NCBI RefSeq assembly: GCF_036013975.1
Contig: NZ_CP107904.1
Span: 4,837,001 to 4,901,000, forward strand
DNA from: Kitasatospora sp. NBC_00458
GTDB taxonomy: Bacteria; Actinomycetota; Actinomycetes; Streptomycetales; Streptomycetaceae
Direction: 5' to 3'
DNA: 64,000 nucleotides
Made by a program: the position numbers and the translations under genes. Below, piece by piece: positions 25,728 through 34,199 of the stretch; the stretch's first letter is position 1; every line of letters starts with the position of its first letter. The notes beneath the pieces are model-generated. The model saw nothing but the letters and a program-made list of their open reading frames with translations. It made no database searches and was not told the origin of the DNA.

Positions 25728-26177
25728 TCAGCTCCTCCCGTCGCCGATGACGCGGATGATGAGCTCGGCGCCGACGTACTGGACGCCGGCGTGCTCGTAC
25801 CAGCGGTAGCCCTGGACGCGTTCGAGCCTCAGGTCGTGCGCGAGGCCGCCGAGGGCGGGCTCTCCCGGGCCGCCGCGGGCGGCCTCGATCGCGGCCTTGA
25901 GGCTGGCCGGTCCGGCGCCGGACAGCAGCGCGTCGAGCAGCTGCTGGGCGGCGCGGTCGTCGCCGCGTCCGACCAGCACGCGACAGGTGATCTCCAGCTC
26001 GTCGAGCGCCCGGCCCATCGCCTTGTCGAAGTCGACGCTCACCTCGCCGGTGAAGAAGTGCGGCTCACTGACGGAGTCGGGGGTGTAGCCGGTGGCGGTG
26101 AGCTTGCGGACGCCGGCCGGGAGTTGGACGGTGCGGGCGGCGTCGGCGAGGGCGGCGCGGACGGCGGCGATCTGCAT
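25728..26177 (-). CDS. Putative tail terminator or neck protein
   Basis: 149 residues. Mixed alpha/beta with RVLVGRGDDRAAQQLLDALLSG and a strand-rich end (AELIIRVIGDGR), as in tail terminator proteins (lambda U-like). It sits between connector and tube genes. GAGGAG precedes the ATG. Assigned mainly by position. Confidence 0.6.
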   Translation of the reverse strand: MQIAAVRAALADAARTVQLPAGVRKLTATGYTPDSVSEPHFFTGEVSVDFDKAMGRALDELEITCRVLVGRGDDRAAQQLLDALLSGAGPASLKAAIEAARGGPGEPALGGLAHDLRLERVQGYRWYEHAGVQYVGAELIIRVIGDGRS

Positions 26178-26197
26178 CGGCGCGGTCTCCTCTCGGG

Positions 26198-26800
26198 TCA
26201 GCCCATGCCGGGCAGTTGGAGGCGCTCGACCAGGGCGGCGACGTCCGGGTCGACCCGGGACAGGCGCACGACGCCCCACTCGGCGGAGCCGGTGACCCCG
26301 TCGGGGCTGTCCTTGCGCCGGTACAGGCGCAGGGCCTGGATCTGGGCGGCCTGGGCCACTTCGACGGGGACGGCCGGCCAGCCGAAGCGGGCTGTGACCC
26401 GCACGCGGGTGCCACGGGTGCCCCAGCGGCCGGAGGGCAGGACGAGGGAGGTGATCGGGGCGCCGTCGAGGTGCGCGTTGTCGGGCGCGGTGAGGTAGCC
26501 GGTGACCGGGCTCCAGGTGGCGCCGCTGCCGGTCTCGACGGCCAGGCCGTCGAGGGCGCCGATGTCGTCGACGACCAGGCGGTCGCCGTCGTCGTCGGCG
26601 GCCACGCGCCCGGTGAGGCTGTAGACGCGCTGGACCGGCGCCGGGTCGAGCCAGAACCGGCGGCCGGTGAGGCGCTCGATACCTCGGCTCGCGGCGCCGA
26701 GGGCCTGGGTGAGCAGTGCGTCCGAGGTCGCGTCGGCGTCCGCCAGGTTCAGCATCGCCTTGACCGTGGCGAGGTCGGCGTACTCGTGGGCCACGGTCAT
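26198..26800 (-). CDS. Head-tail connector (gp6-like adaptor)
   Basis: 200 residues. The N-terminus EYADLATVKAMLNLADADATSDALLTQAL is the typical helical start of gp6/gp15-like adaptors (short pieces: YADLATVKAML, DALLTQALGAASRGIE). The protein would dock under the portal. Its end overlaps the next gene by one base. Confidence 0.75.
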   Translation of the reverse strand: MTVAHEYADLATVKAMLNLADADATSDALLTQALGAASRGIERLTGRRFWLDPAPVQRVYSLTGRVAADDDGDRLVVDDIGALDGLAVETGSGATWSPVTGYLTAPDNAHLDGAPITSLVLPSGRWGTRGTRVRVTARFGWPAVPVEVAQAAQIQALRLYRRKDSPDGVTGSAEWGVVRLSRVDPDVAALVERLQLPGMG

Positions 26801-27102
26801 CAGCCCTTCGCACTGCCGCCGCCCGCGCCGGAGCGGGCACCGCCGCGGGCGGCCTTGGCGGCGGGCGTGCTCGGGGCGGCGGCCGAAGCGGGCCCGGGTT
26901 GGGCGGCGATCTGCAGGCCGCTGTCGGCGGTACGGCCGGCCGGGCCGGTCTCGTCGACGACGGGCGGCGTGAGCTCCTCCGCGTCGGGTTCGTAGCCGAG
27001 CTGGATCAGCTGCTCGTCGACCTGGGCGACGCGGTCGTCCAGGCCCCGCCTCTCGTAGCCGTCCCGCTCGCGGCGCAGGGCAGCGATCATCCGGTCGCTC
27101 AT
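26800..27102 (-). CDS. Small head-module protein with disordered tail
   Basis: 100 residues. The helical N-terminus (MIAALRRERDGYERRGLDDRVAQVDEQL) is followed by an Ala/Gly/Pro-rich tail. Such proteins commonly occur between capsid and connector genes in actinophages. Role unknown. Confidence 0.6.
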   Translation of the reverse strand: MSDRMIAALRRERDGYERRGLDDRVAQVDEQLIQLGYEPDAEELTPPVVDETGPAGRTADSGLQIAAQPGPASAAAPSTPAAKAARGGARSGAGGGSAKG

Positions 27103-27115
27103 GGTGGGGGCCTCC

Positions 27116-27466
27116 TCAGTTCGGCAGGACGTAGACGGCGGCGGAGAAGGTGAAGCTGGGGGTGGTGCCAGCGATCACCGCTGCGACCCGGACGTAGTTC
27201 TTGGTGACCGTCGCGAAGGCGGTGCGGGTGCCGGCGGCGGTGAGCTGCGCGGCGCCGCTGCCCGTCACGGCCGTCCAGGAAGAGCCGTCGGCGGACTCCT
27301 CCAGGGCGACGTCGAGGGTGGGGGTGGTGCCGGTGGCGGTGGTGCAGTGGACGCCGAGCAGCACGGTGGTGGCCTGGCCGGCGGCGGCGACGGGGCCGCT
27401 GGTGACCGAGGCCGTCCGGGCGGCGGGGGCGAGGGCGAGATCGGCAAGGACGGGGCGAAGGGCCAT
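27116..27466 (-). CDS. Putative capsid decoration protein (beta-sandwich)
   Basis: 116 residues, strand-rich, with the pattern LLGVHCTTATGTTPTLDVALEES...SWTAVTG...VRVAAVIAGTTPSFTF. It lies directly after the capsid gene in the transcription direction, the usual place of head decoration proteins. The same module forms the C-terminus of the tail paralog at 24998-25726. Confidence 0.6.
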   Translation of the reverse strand: MALRPVLADLALAPAARTASVTSGPVAAAGQATTVLLGVHCTTATGTTPTLDVALEESADGSSWTAVTGSGAAQLTAAGTRTAFATVTKNYVRVAAVIAGTTPSFTFSAAVYVLPN

Positions 27467-27487
27467 GGCCGGTTCCAGTCTGGGCGG

Positions 27488-27516
27488 GGCGGCCGGGCCG
27501 GGAGGGCCCGGCCGCC
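27488..27516. terminator. Hairpin directly after the capsid gene
   Basis: 12-bp perfect arms (27488-27499 and 27505-27516) with a 5-base loop lie six bases beyond the capsid stop and before the decoration gene. It may be a leaky terminator or mRNA 3' stabiliser that raises capsid mRNA. Confidence 0.6.
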
Positions 27517-27522
27517 GGGGGA

Positions 27523-28941
27523 TCAGAAGGTGGGGGCGACCAGGCCGGTGCCGGTGACCTTCTGCGTGCCGCCGGTGTAGCGGCCGAAGGTGTAGGCGAA
27601 GTAGGAGTAAGCGACCAGCAGCACGCCGAGGTTGGCGGCCTTGGGCTGCTCGGCGCGGATGAACAGCGGCGCGTTGGGGTCCTCCCACAGGTGGCACTCG
27701 GCGGCGGGGACGACGTACAGCTCGTCCTCGTTCGTGCCGGCCCCGAGGTTGGTGGCGACGTTGTTGTCGACGATCACCTCCAGGCCGCAGGGCAGGACGC
27801 CGCGCGGGCCGGAGCCGTAGGAGCTGGCCGCGTTCGCCTGCCCGGCGACCTGCACCGGCAGGTTGGTCCAGTTGACCATCGGCCAGACCGAGGACATCTG
27901 ACTGGTCAGCCAGTACCAGCGGCGGGAGTTCATCACCGCGTGGGTGGGCTTGCCCATCGCGAGGAGCGCGGCCTCCACGCCGGCCGCCGCGCCGAGGATC
28001 TTCGGGTACAGCTCGGCGCCGGTGGGCGAGGCGTCGGTGTAGGTCACGGCGCCCGCCATGGCGGACAGGCCGGTGCTGGCCTGGTTGATGAGCGTGTTGT
28101 CGAGGGTGGTGGCGACCCGGTTGAACAGATCCTGGAGGGTGACGTCCTCGATGCCGGTCCCGCGGTCGATGGCCTGGCGGGAGACGGTCTGCTGGCCGGA
28201 GGCGGTCTGCACCGGGATGGGCAGCTCGGTGTCGTCCATGTTCGTCTCGGACACCGCGTCGTTCTGGTTCGCCTGGAGGGCGGCCGAGGAGGCGGTGGTG
28301 ATCCGGGAGATCGTCACCGACATGCCCTGCTCGGGCAGCGGGTGGGTGTTGCAGATGTCGGCGAAGGGCCTCAGCGCGGCGGTGGCCGGGGCGTAGAGGT
28401 CGGTGAGGTACTGCGGGACGGTCAGGCCGGCGAAGTTGCCGGTGCCGACCGCGCGCTGGAGGTACTGGGCGCGCTCGACGCGCTCCTCGCGCATGTGCTG
28501 GGCCAGGCGGGCGCTCGCCTCGACGTCCTGGAACATGAACTGCCGGGAGATGTCCATCAGGAACCCCTTGCCGTAGGGGTCCTGGTCGCGGCGGTAGGTG
28601 CGCTCCTCGGAGCCGATGCGGGCGGCCTGGTCGTAGGCCGGCTTGCGGGTCTGGGTGGGTTGGACGTTGCGCTGGGCCTCGGCGCGCTCCTGCTCGTCGG
28701 CCTTGACCTTGCGGGCGTTGGCCAGCTTCACGTTGATGCCGGCCTCGTCGGCCTTGGCCTGGTCGCGGGCGGCGAAGCACTGGCTGACGCGCTCGTCCTC
28801 CTCCGGGGTGAGGTTGGAGCGGCCCTCCTGCCCGGCCTTGGAGATGATCAGCTCCACCTCCTTGATGGCCTTGGTGCCGCGCTTCTGCGCGGCCTCCAGC
28901 TCGACCTCGATGCCGGCGATGAGATCGTCGATGACGGGCAT
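27523..28941 (-). CDS. Major capsid protein (HK97 fold) with N-terminal scaffold domain
   Basis: 472 residues. The N-terminal about 115 residues are highly charged and helical (EVELEAAQKRGTKAIKEVEL; DEQERAEAQRNV), typical of the delta domain removed by the protease. The rest carries HK97-fold features such as LTVPQYLTDLYAPATAALRPFADICN and VMNSRRWYWL. The scaffolding function is fused, so no separate scaffold gene is needed. Confidence 0.92.
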   Translation of the reverse strand: MPVIDDLIAGIEVELEAAQKRGTKAIKEVELIISKAGQEGRSNLTPEEDERVSQCFAARDQAKADEAGINVKLANARKVKADEQERAEAQRNVQPTQTRKPAYDQAARIGSEERTYRRDQDPYGKGFLMDISRQFMFQDVEASARLAQHMREERVERAQYLQRAVGTGNFAGLTVPQYLTDLYAPATAALRPFADICNTHPLPEQGMSVTISRITTASSAALQANQNDAVSETNMDDTELPIPVQTASGQQTVSRQAIDRGTGIEDVTLQDLFNRVATTLDNTLINQASTGLSAMAGAVTYTDASPTGAELYPKILGAAAGVEAALLAMGKPTHAVMNSRRWYWLTSQMSSVWPMVNWTNLPVQVAGQANAASSYGSGPRGVLPCGLEVIVDNNVATNLGAGTNEDELYVVPAAECHLWEDPNAPLFIRAEQPKAANLGVLLVAYSYFAYTFGRYTGGTQKVTGTGLVAPTF

Positions 28942-29062
28942 GGTGGTGTCCTTCGGTCAGATCGGGTGTGGGTGTGGGCGGCCGCGGGCCGGGCGATCTG
29001 CCGGGTGCGGGCCGGTGCCTCCGGGCGATCTGCCGGACGGCGGGGGTGGTCAGGGAGGCCGG

Positions 29063-29884
29063 TCAGTCCGTGGCCTTGGCGACCAGGAGCTGGGTGGTCA
29101 GCAGGGACAGCGACCGGCCCTGCGGCACTGCGGCCGGAGCCAGGCCTGGCGCGGGGGCGGGCGCCGGCGGCGGGCCGGCGGGTGCGGGCTGGGTGCGGGC
29201 ATCGGCGAGGTCGGGCCGCTGGCCGAGCAGCGTGTAGGCCTCGCGGGCCACCAGCGGCGGGAGGTTGGGGATGGACGCGAGGAACTCGCCCGACCTGCTC
29301 GCCACGCTGGTGTGCGGGTTGGCGCCGTAGGTGACGGGGCCGACGTCGCCGCGGTCGAGGTCGAACTCCTCGATGCGGTACTCGGTGTAGTCCGGTGACC
29401 AGACGCCGCGGGTGATGCGGAACTGGAAGCTCTGCTCCCTGACGTCGTCGTCCTCGATCGCCTGGACGAGTAGCTGCACGTCCGCGCGCTTCGGGTTGAG
29501 CCAGGCGCGTTGGCCCAGGCCCTGGTCGTCCTCCCAGAGTTCGAGCCGGCCGTTGCGGGTGCCGGCCATCGGGGTGCCGGCGTGGTTGAAGCGGAACACG
29601 ACCTCGGGGTTCGCGCCGAGGGTCTTCTCGGCGGCGCCGGCGGAGACGACCTCGGTGTAGGGGCCGTACCAGTCCCACATCTCGTAGCCGCGCTCGTACG
29701 CCGAGGCGTACCCCTCGACCTGGTAGTACTCCAGGCCGTCGGCGCGGATCGTCTTCTTCGCCCGCAGTTGCGAGCCGAAGCGGACGTCGGCGGCCTCGGG
29801 CCGGTCGCGCGGCGTGTCGCGCTGGGCGAGGCCAGCCTGGGCCCGGGACTGGGCGGCGGCGGCCCGCAGGGCCTGCGGGTTCAT
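29063..29884 (-). CDS. HK97-family prohead protease
   Basis: 273 residues. The herpesvirus-type protease fold is seen from the conserved His in FRFNHAGTP and the catalytic Ser in EQSFQFRI, with GYASAYERGYE at the start of the domain. It matures the prohead by removing the scaffold domain. Its start overlaps the portal stop by four bases (ATGA). The C-terminal 60 residues are Pro/Ala-rich. Between it and the capsid gene lies a 121-bp gap with a 16-bp direct repeat (28989-29004, 29021-29036). Confidence 0.9.
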   Translation of the reverse strand: MNPQALRAAAAQSRAQAGLAQRDTPRDRPEAADVRFGSQLRAKKTIRADGLEYYQVEGYASAYERGYEMWDWYGPYTEVVSAGAAEKTLGANPEVVFRFNHAGTPMAGTRNGRLELWEDDQGLGQRAWLNPKRADVQLLVQAIEDDDVREQSFQFRITRGVWSPDYTEYRIEEFDLDRGDVGPVTYGANPHTSVASRSGEFLASIPNLPPLVAREAYTLLGQRPDLADARTQPAPAGPPPAPAPAPGLAPAAVPQGRSLSLLTTQLLVAKATD

Positions 29885-31065
29885 GGGGTACCTCCGGGCG
29901 GGACGGCAGGCGCGGGCGCCTGGGTGGGCGGCGGGTTGCGGCTGCCGAACAGCCGGTCGAACTCGGCGTACTGGGCGGCGGTGAACGGCGCGCGGTCTTC
30001 GAGCGCGCGGGCCTCGGACGGGGCGAGGATCCTCGCCTCGATCTGGGTACGCAGGGTCTGCGAGCGGGTGGCCGGGTCCATGCGCAGCAGCGCGCCGGCG
30101 TTCAGCTTCACGAACCTGGGCCGGGAGGAGAGGCGGCTGAGCGCGTTCTCGCGGCGCACGACGGCGGGCCCGAGGTTCATGATCAGGAACTGCAGGTTGC
30201 GCTGGCTGATGTTGGCGTAGGTCAGCGAGGTGCCGCCGACCGCCGCGTCGATCAGGTCACCGGGGCAGTCGAAGAACCGCGCGGTGTCCGCGATGCCGAA
30301 CTGCTTGGCCTCCACCCAGGCGCCGCCGGCCTGTTCGGCCTGGATCATCCTGTACTCCCAGTCCGCCCCGGCGACGAACAGGTCGCGGTTCGCGGTGGCG
30401 GCCTTGAACCGGCTCTTCACCTCGGCGGCCTGCTGCGGGTTGATGGCCTTGGCGGTGTTCTTCAGCATCGCGGCTGGCATGCCGCCGGTGCCGAACCAGT
30501 CGAGGGCGAAGTCCTGGATGGACAGGTACTCGGCGATCGACCAGGCCGCGTACGCGACCGGGGACAGGCCGAGGGGGAAGCCGGCGACGGTGTACTGCCG
30601 CTCGTGCCAGACCTCGTGCGGCTCGTAGTCGGTGCCGCCGATCCGGTACTTGGTGATCTCGCCGCCGCGGCCTTTCACGCTGACCTCGCCGAGCGGCACG
30701 AGGTCGATGCGGGCTGGGAAGCCCAGGCCGTCGAGGGCGGTGATCAGCCCGAAGGCGTTGCCCGCCCGGTCGAGGTCGAACTGGCTGGAGTAGAGCCATT
30801 CCTGCATGTCGACCTTCTCGCCGCCGGGGTTGACCAGCACCGGTGGCTTGGTGACCTCGACCTGGATGCCGTTCACCTTGCGGTAGAGGTCGACGGGCAT
30901 GCTGCTGATCATGTTGGCGCGCAGGCGCAGGCACGCCCACACCGCGGAGTGCCGCAGCGCGGTCTCGTTCGTCACCCGGGCCGTGCCGCGCGCGGCGTCC
31001 GGCCGGGGCGGGACCAGCTGGGAGGCGCTCGTGCCCGGGGCGGACCTGCGGTGGAACAGGCTCAC
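29881..31065 (-). CDS. Portal protein (HK97 family)
   Basis: 394 residues. The typical HSAVWACLRLRANMISSMPVDLYRK segment near the start and an EAK-FGIADTARFFDCPGDLIDAA-like segment identify an HK97-type portal (short pieces: SAVWACLRL, ARFFDCPGDL). GGAGG precedes the GTG (VSLFHRR). It forms the dodecameric DNA gate. It is coupled by 4-bp overlaps to the genes on both sides. Confidence 0.92.
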   Translation of the reverse strand: MSLFHRRSAPGTSASQLVPPRPDAARGTARVTNETALRHSAVWACLRLRANMISSMPVDLYRKVNGIQVEVTKPPVLVNPGGEKVDMQEWLYSSQFDLDRAGNAFGLITALDGLGFPARIDLVPLGEVSVKGRGGEITKYRIGGTDYEPHEVWHERQYTVAGFPLGLSPVAYAAWSIAEYLSIQDFALDWFGTGGMPAAMLKNTAKAINPQQAAEVKSRFKAATANRDLFVAGADWEYRMIQAEQAGGAWVEAKQFGIADTARFFDCPGDLIDAAVGGTSLTYANISQRNLQFLIMNLGPAVVRRENALSRLSSRPRFVKLNAGALLRMDPATRSQTLRTQIEARILAPSEARALEDRAPFTAAQYAEFDRLFGSRNPPPTQAPAPAVPPGGTP

Positions 31066-31241
31066 GCGCCGCCACCTCCGTCCTGGTCGGTGCGGCGGGC
31101 GGCCAGCCAGGAACCGGTGAGCACCACCGCGCCGGCCGCGCCGAGTGCCGCCGGTCCGGCCAGCGGCCACAGGGCGGCGGCCGCGGCGGCCGCCAGGAGC
31201 AGCAGGCCCAGGGCGTCGAGCAGGGTGGTGATGTGCCGCAT
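31062..31241 (-). CDS. Small membrane protein between terminase and portal
   Basis: 59 residues. Two hydrophobic stretches (LLDALGLLLLAAAAAAALWPLAG; LGAAGAVVLTGSWLAA) are followed by a polar Gly-rich tail. A strong AGGAGG lies six bases before the ATG, and the stop overlaps the portal GTG (GTGA). Both features support a real gene. Role unknown. Confidence 0.75.
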   Translation of the reverse strand: MRHITTLLDALGLLLLAAAAAAALWPLAGPAALGAAGAVVLTGSWLAARRTDQDGGGGA

Positions 31242-31254
31242 CGCGGCCTCCTTC

Positions 31255-32760
31255 TCAGAACACGCTGTCCATCACGTCGTAGTCGGCGGTCACCAGGTGG
31301 GCCCGCGCTTCGTACGCCCAGCGGGCGAGGGTGACGGCGACCAGCGGGGAGATGTCGACCGTCGAGATCCGTCGGCCCCAGGCCCACGCGTCGCCGAGCG
31401 GCCGGGTCTTGGCGCCCCGGATCGCGGCCACCACAGCGTCCTGGCCGATGTGCCGCAGGGTGCTCTGCTTCACCGCGTCGACCAGTTGGCCGCAGCTGGC
31501 CGCGACGTCCTGGGCGAGCGGCAGAGCGAGCTGCCCGCGCTCGGGGTGCTCCGGGTCGTCCGGCGCCTCGATGCCGCGCTTGCTCAGCTCGACCAGCAGC
31601 GATCCGGCCGGGCCCTTGGCGTCGAGGCCGATCGCCACCGGCTTGTGCCGCTCGCGCAGCTGGACCAGGCGGTCGACCAGCCAGTCGGTGCCGGGGCGGC
31701 GGTCGACGAGCTCGGCGTGGCCGAGGCCGTCCTCGCGCAGCCCGTACATCGCGATCGACGCGAAGTCCCGTGAGGGGGTGATGTCGACGGCGAACGCGAC
31801 GTCGCCCGACCGGCGCGAGGCCGGGTCGGCCAGCGCCTCCCAGGCCTCCGGGGCCAGCGGCCCCGCGGCCCCGTCGGCGACCCGTGGCAGCCAACCGCCC
31901 AGGCGCTCGACCATGAACTTCTCGCCGAGGCCGGACGGCAGGGACTCGCCCCGGACGAACTCCTCGCTCATGCGCCGGCCCATGGACGGATTGCACCGGT
32001 ACCAGAGGTCGACGTCCCGGGCGGCCGCCTTGCGGTGCTCCGGGTCGGTCGGGTCGAGGTCGGTGCCCCAGTCCATGTGCATCATCCGCGGGTCCACACC
32101 GGCCTCGCCGTCCTCGCGCAGTCCGTAGCACCACGCGTCCGGGGTCAGCGGCGGCGTGCCGAAGAACCACAGCTGCGGGTCGGGCCGCGCGGCCATCGTC
32201 GGCAGCTGGGCGGCCATCTGCTCGGCCGTGATCGCCTGGGCCTCGTCCATCACGTTCTTGTCGCCGGAGAAGCCGCGGCCGGACCCCTGGCTGCGGGCGA
32301 GGAACCGAAGCCGACCGCCGCCCGCCGCCCGGGTCAGCTCGATGCCCTGCTCGCCGTTGGCCTGCCAGTACCGGTTGACCCGGCGGTCGAGGTCCGGCGT
32401 GTTCTGGACCAGCTCCTTGATCCGCAGGAAGCCTTCCTGCGCGGTCTTGTACTCGTGCGCCGAGTGGAGGATCAGCCGCTCCTTGGTGAGGAACAGCCAC
32501 CCGAGCTCCAGCGCCTCGATGATGCCGCCCTTGCCGTTCTGGCGCGGCACCCAGACGGAGTTCTTGAACGACGCCTGGGTGCCGCCCTCCCGCTCGCCCA
32601 AGCCGTGGGTGAGGACGAACTGCTGCCAGGGGTCGAGGATCAGGCCGGCCGACGCGGCGAGGTCGATGAACTCAGGGGCCGCGCTGCTGACCGCCGGCGG
32701 GTAGGTCGCCACCCTGGGCGTCTGCACGCCGTGCCGCACGGCGGGCGGAGAGGTCGTCAA
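31255..32760 (-). CDS. Terminase large subunit
   Basis: 501 residues. ATPase motor with Walker A-like VPRQNGKG (about 70), Walker B NVMDEAQ (about 168) and coupling GTPPL. The nuclease part has VDITPSRD and later acidic residues (GLDAKG). The TTG start at 32760 has a strong GGAGGTGAG site at good spacing. It overlaps the small subunit gene by 89 bp. The Walker A form is typical of terminases using a cos or headful mode; the mode is not decided here. Confidence 0.93.
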   Translation of the reverse strand: MTTSPPAVRHGVQTPRVATYPPAVSSAAPEFIDLAASAGLILDPWQQFVLTHGLGEREGGTQASFKNSVWVPRQNGKGGIIEALELGWLFLTKERLILHSAHEYKTAQEGFLRIKELVQNTPDLDRRVNRYWQANGEQGIELTRAAGGGRLRFLARSQGSGRGFSGDKNVMDEAQAITAEQMAAQLPTMAARPDPQLWFFGTPPLTPDAWCYGLREDGEAGVDPRMMHMDWGTDLDPTDPEHRKAAARDVDLWYRCNPSMGRRMSEEFVRGESLPSGLGEKFMVERLGGWLPRVADGAAGPLAPEAWEALADPASRRSGDVAFAVDITPSRDFASIAMYGLREDGLGHAELVDRRPGTDWLVDRLVQLRERHKPVAIGLDAKGPAGSLLVELSKRGIEAPDDPEHPERGQLALPLAQDVAASCGQLVDAVKQSTLRHIGQDAVVAAIRGAKTRPLGDAWAWGRRISTVDISPLVAVTLARWAYEARAHLVTADYDVMDSVF

Positions 32761-32947
32761 CGGCGCTCACCTCCTTGCCTCCGGGCAGGGACTCCAGCTC
32801 GGCGAGTGTGGCCCGGAGCTCCTTCGAGAGCTGGGCGACCACGGGGCCCGAGGACTCCTCCAGCTCGGCGGCCAGCCTGTCGCGGACCGCTTCCAGCGCG
32901 GCCCGCCGGTCACCCGATGTGACAGCTCCGAGCACGTCGCCGCTCAT
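32672..32947 (-). CDS. Terminase small subunit
   Basis: 91 residues, highly charged and helical (GDRRAALEAVRDRLAAELEES), as in P27-type or HTH small terminases that bind packaging DNA. GAGGTGATC precedes the ATG. Its last 89 bp overlap the large subunit in another frame. Confidence 0.78.
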   Translation of the reverse strand: MSGDVLGAVTSGDRRAALEAVRDRLAAELEESSGPVVAQLSKELRATLAELESLPGGKEVSAVDDLSARRAARRADAQGGDLPAGGQQRGP

Positions 32948-33062
32948 GATCACCTCGGTTCGAATCAGCGGGGAGAGAGGCGGGGGAATGGGCGCGGGGC
33001 CTCCCGGCCGCCCCTGGCTAAAAACCCGGCGGCCCCGAGGCCCGACCACGCGTCACGTCTCG

Positions 33063-33347
33063 TCACCATGGCTCTGACGTCGTCATCGGCCTGGTGACGG
33101 GGCCCGTCCCTCGCTCCTGGTTGCAGTGCCTGCCGCAGGTCGGGCACGGAGTCAGCGCGCCGTGAGCGGGGCGCATCAGGTGCGGGTCGACCGGCTGGTC
33201 GGGGTGCAGCGAGACCGGGCCGAGGTGGTCCGCCTCACCCGCCCCGGGGTGCCCGCACAGGTGGCAGACGGTGCCGTAGATCGCGAACATCTGAGCGCGG
33301 GCCCGCCGGTAAGGGCGGCCCTTGCGGTGGCGGGTGGGTCCGGCCAA
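33063..33347 (-). CDS. HNH endonuclease of the packaging module
   Basis: 94 residues. The motif VCHLCG...EADHLGP...LTPCPTCGRHCNQERG supplies two Cys pairs and the H...N...H residues. HNH proteins next to terminases in siphoviruses assist cos cleavage or terminase function. The start is inferred as TTG at 33347 because GGAGGAGG lies just upstream. A GTG further upstream is possible. Confidence 0.82.
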   Translation of the reverse strand: MAGPTRHRKGRPYRRARAQMFAIYGTVCHLCGHPGAGEADHLGPVSLHPDQPVDPHLMRPAHGALTPCPTCGRHCNQERGTGPVTRPMTTSEPW

Positions 33348-33418
33348 GGGGTGCCTCCTCCCGGCAGGGGGGTGGGGGGTGCCTCGGAGGGGGGTGGGGG
33401 TGTAGCCGCGCGGGCGGG

Positions 33419-34051
33419 CTACGGCGTCTCCAGCGCGGTGACACGGGCCTCCACCGCAGTCATCCGTGACTCCAGGCTGGCCACCCGGTTGAGCGCGTCG
33501 GTGATGTAGGCGTTCACGGTCGTGAACCCCGACTCGACGGCGGACACCCGCGCGGCAAGCGCGTCGTAGGAGGCCTGCGTCCCCCACCCGTCGGCGCCCG
33601 CGGGCCCGCGCTCGCCCTGCGGCCCCTGTGCCCCCTGCTGGCCCTGGAGCCCTTGCTCGCCCTGCGGGCCGCGGGGCCCGGTGACGACCGTGTACTCCCC
33701 GGCAGCCGGCGCGGTCGGGGTGATGGCCGCGAGGTAGACCACCGGCGTGGCCGCGGGAAGGGCGAGCGGGTAGCTGCGGCCGGGGGCGTCGTGCCAGTGC
33801 TCGGTGACGCGGTAGGTCCAGCCGGTGGGCTGGATACCGGTGGAGTCGACGGCGAGCAGGGTGATGGGGGCGGGGGTCGTGCCGTCGTAGTGGACGACGA
33901 CGGGCCCGGCGATCAGGGCGCCAGCCGTCGCTGCGGTGATGACGGCCGGCTCGGGCTCGAACAGGATGCTTCCGCGCCGGGGGGTGCCGTCGCCCCGGAT
34001 GCCGGAGGGAAGGTGGACTGTGACGGACTGGAGGCCGGCGGGGAGTGGCAC
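33419..34051 (-). CDS. Collagen-like fibre protein encoded upstream of the terminase
   Basis: 210 residues. A strand-rich N-terminal domain (about 1-122) is followed by about ten Gly-X-Y triplets (GPRGPQGEQGLQGQQGAQG...GPAGADG). A C-terminal heptad segment (LNRVASLESRMTAVEARVTALE) predicts a trimeric coiled coil. This is the layout of a short tail or head fibre. The position before the terminase, not with the tail genes, is unusual. Confidence 0.8.
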   Translation of the reverse strand: MPLPAGLQSVTVHLPSGIRGDGTPRRGSILFEPEPAVITAATAGALIAGPVVVHYDGTTPAPITLLAVDSTGIQPTGWTYRVTEHWHDAPGRSYPLALPAATPVVYLAAITPTAPAAGEYTVVTGPRGPQGEQGLQGQQGAQGPQGERGPAGADGWGTQASYDALAARVSAVESGFTTVNAYITDALNRVASLESRMTAVEARVTALETP

Positions 34052-34052
34052 G

Positions 34053-34199
34053 TCAGCTCCTCCAAGCCGAGTACCAGCGTGCGAGCCGGAGGACGAGGCG
34101 CCCGCGCCAGGTGCGGCCGAGCGCGGTCTCCAGGTCTCGCTGAACCCGGGCGAGGGCGAGCTCGGCGCCCGCCCACCTGATGCCCACCGGGGCGCTCAC
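34053..34199 (-). CDS. Small basic phage protein
   Basis: 48 residues, basic and amphipathic (VQRDLETALGRTWRGRLVLRLARWY). The GTG overlaps the preceding stop (GTGA). Coupling to the genes on both sides supports translation. Not recognised. Confidence 0.55.
   Translation of the reverse strand: MSAPVGIRWAGAELALARVQRDLETALGRTWRGRLVLRLARWYSAWRS

Noticed and set aside
28989..29036. 16-bp direct repeat CCGGGCGATCTGCCGG as an operator
   Set aside because: Two copies only, lying inside the late operon between protease and capsid genes; no promoter context, so noted without a function.
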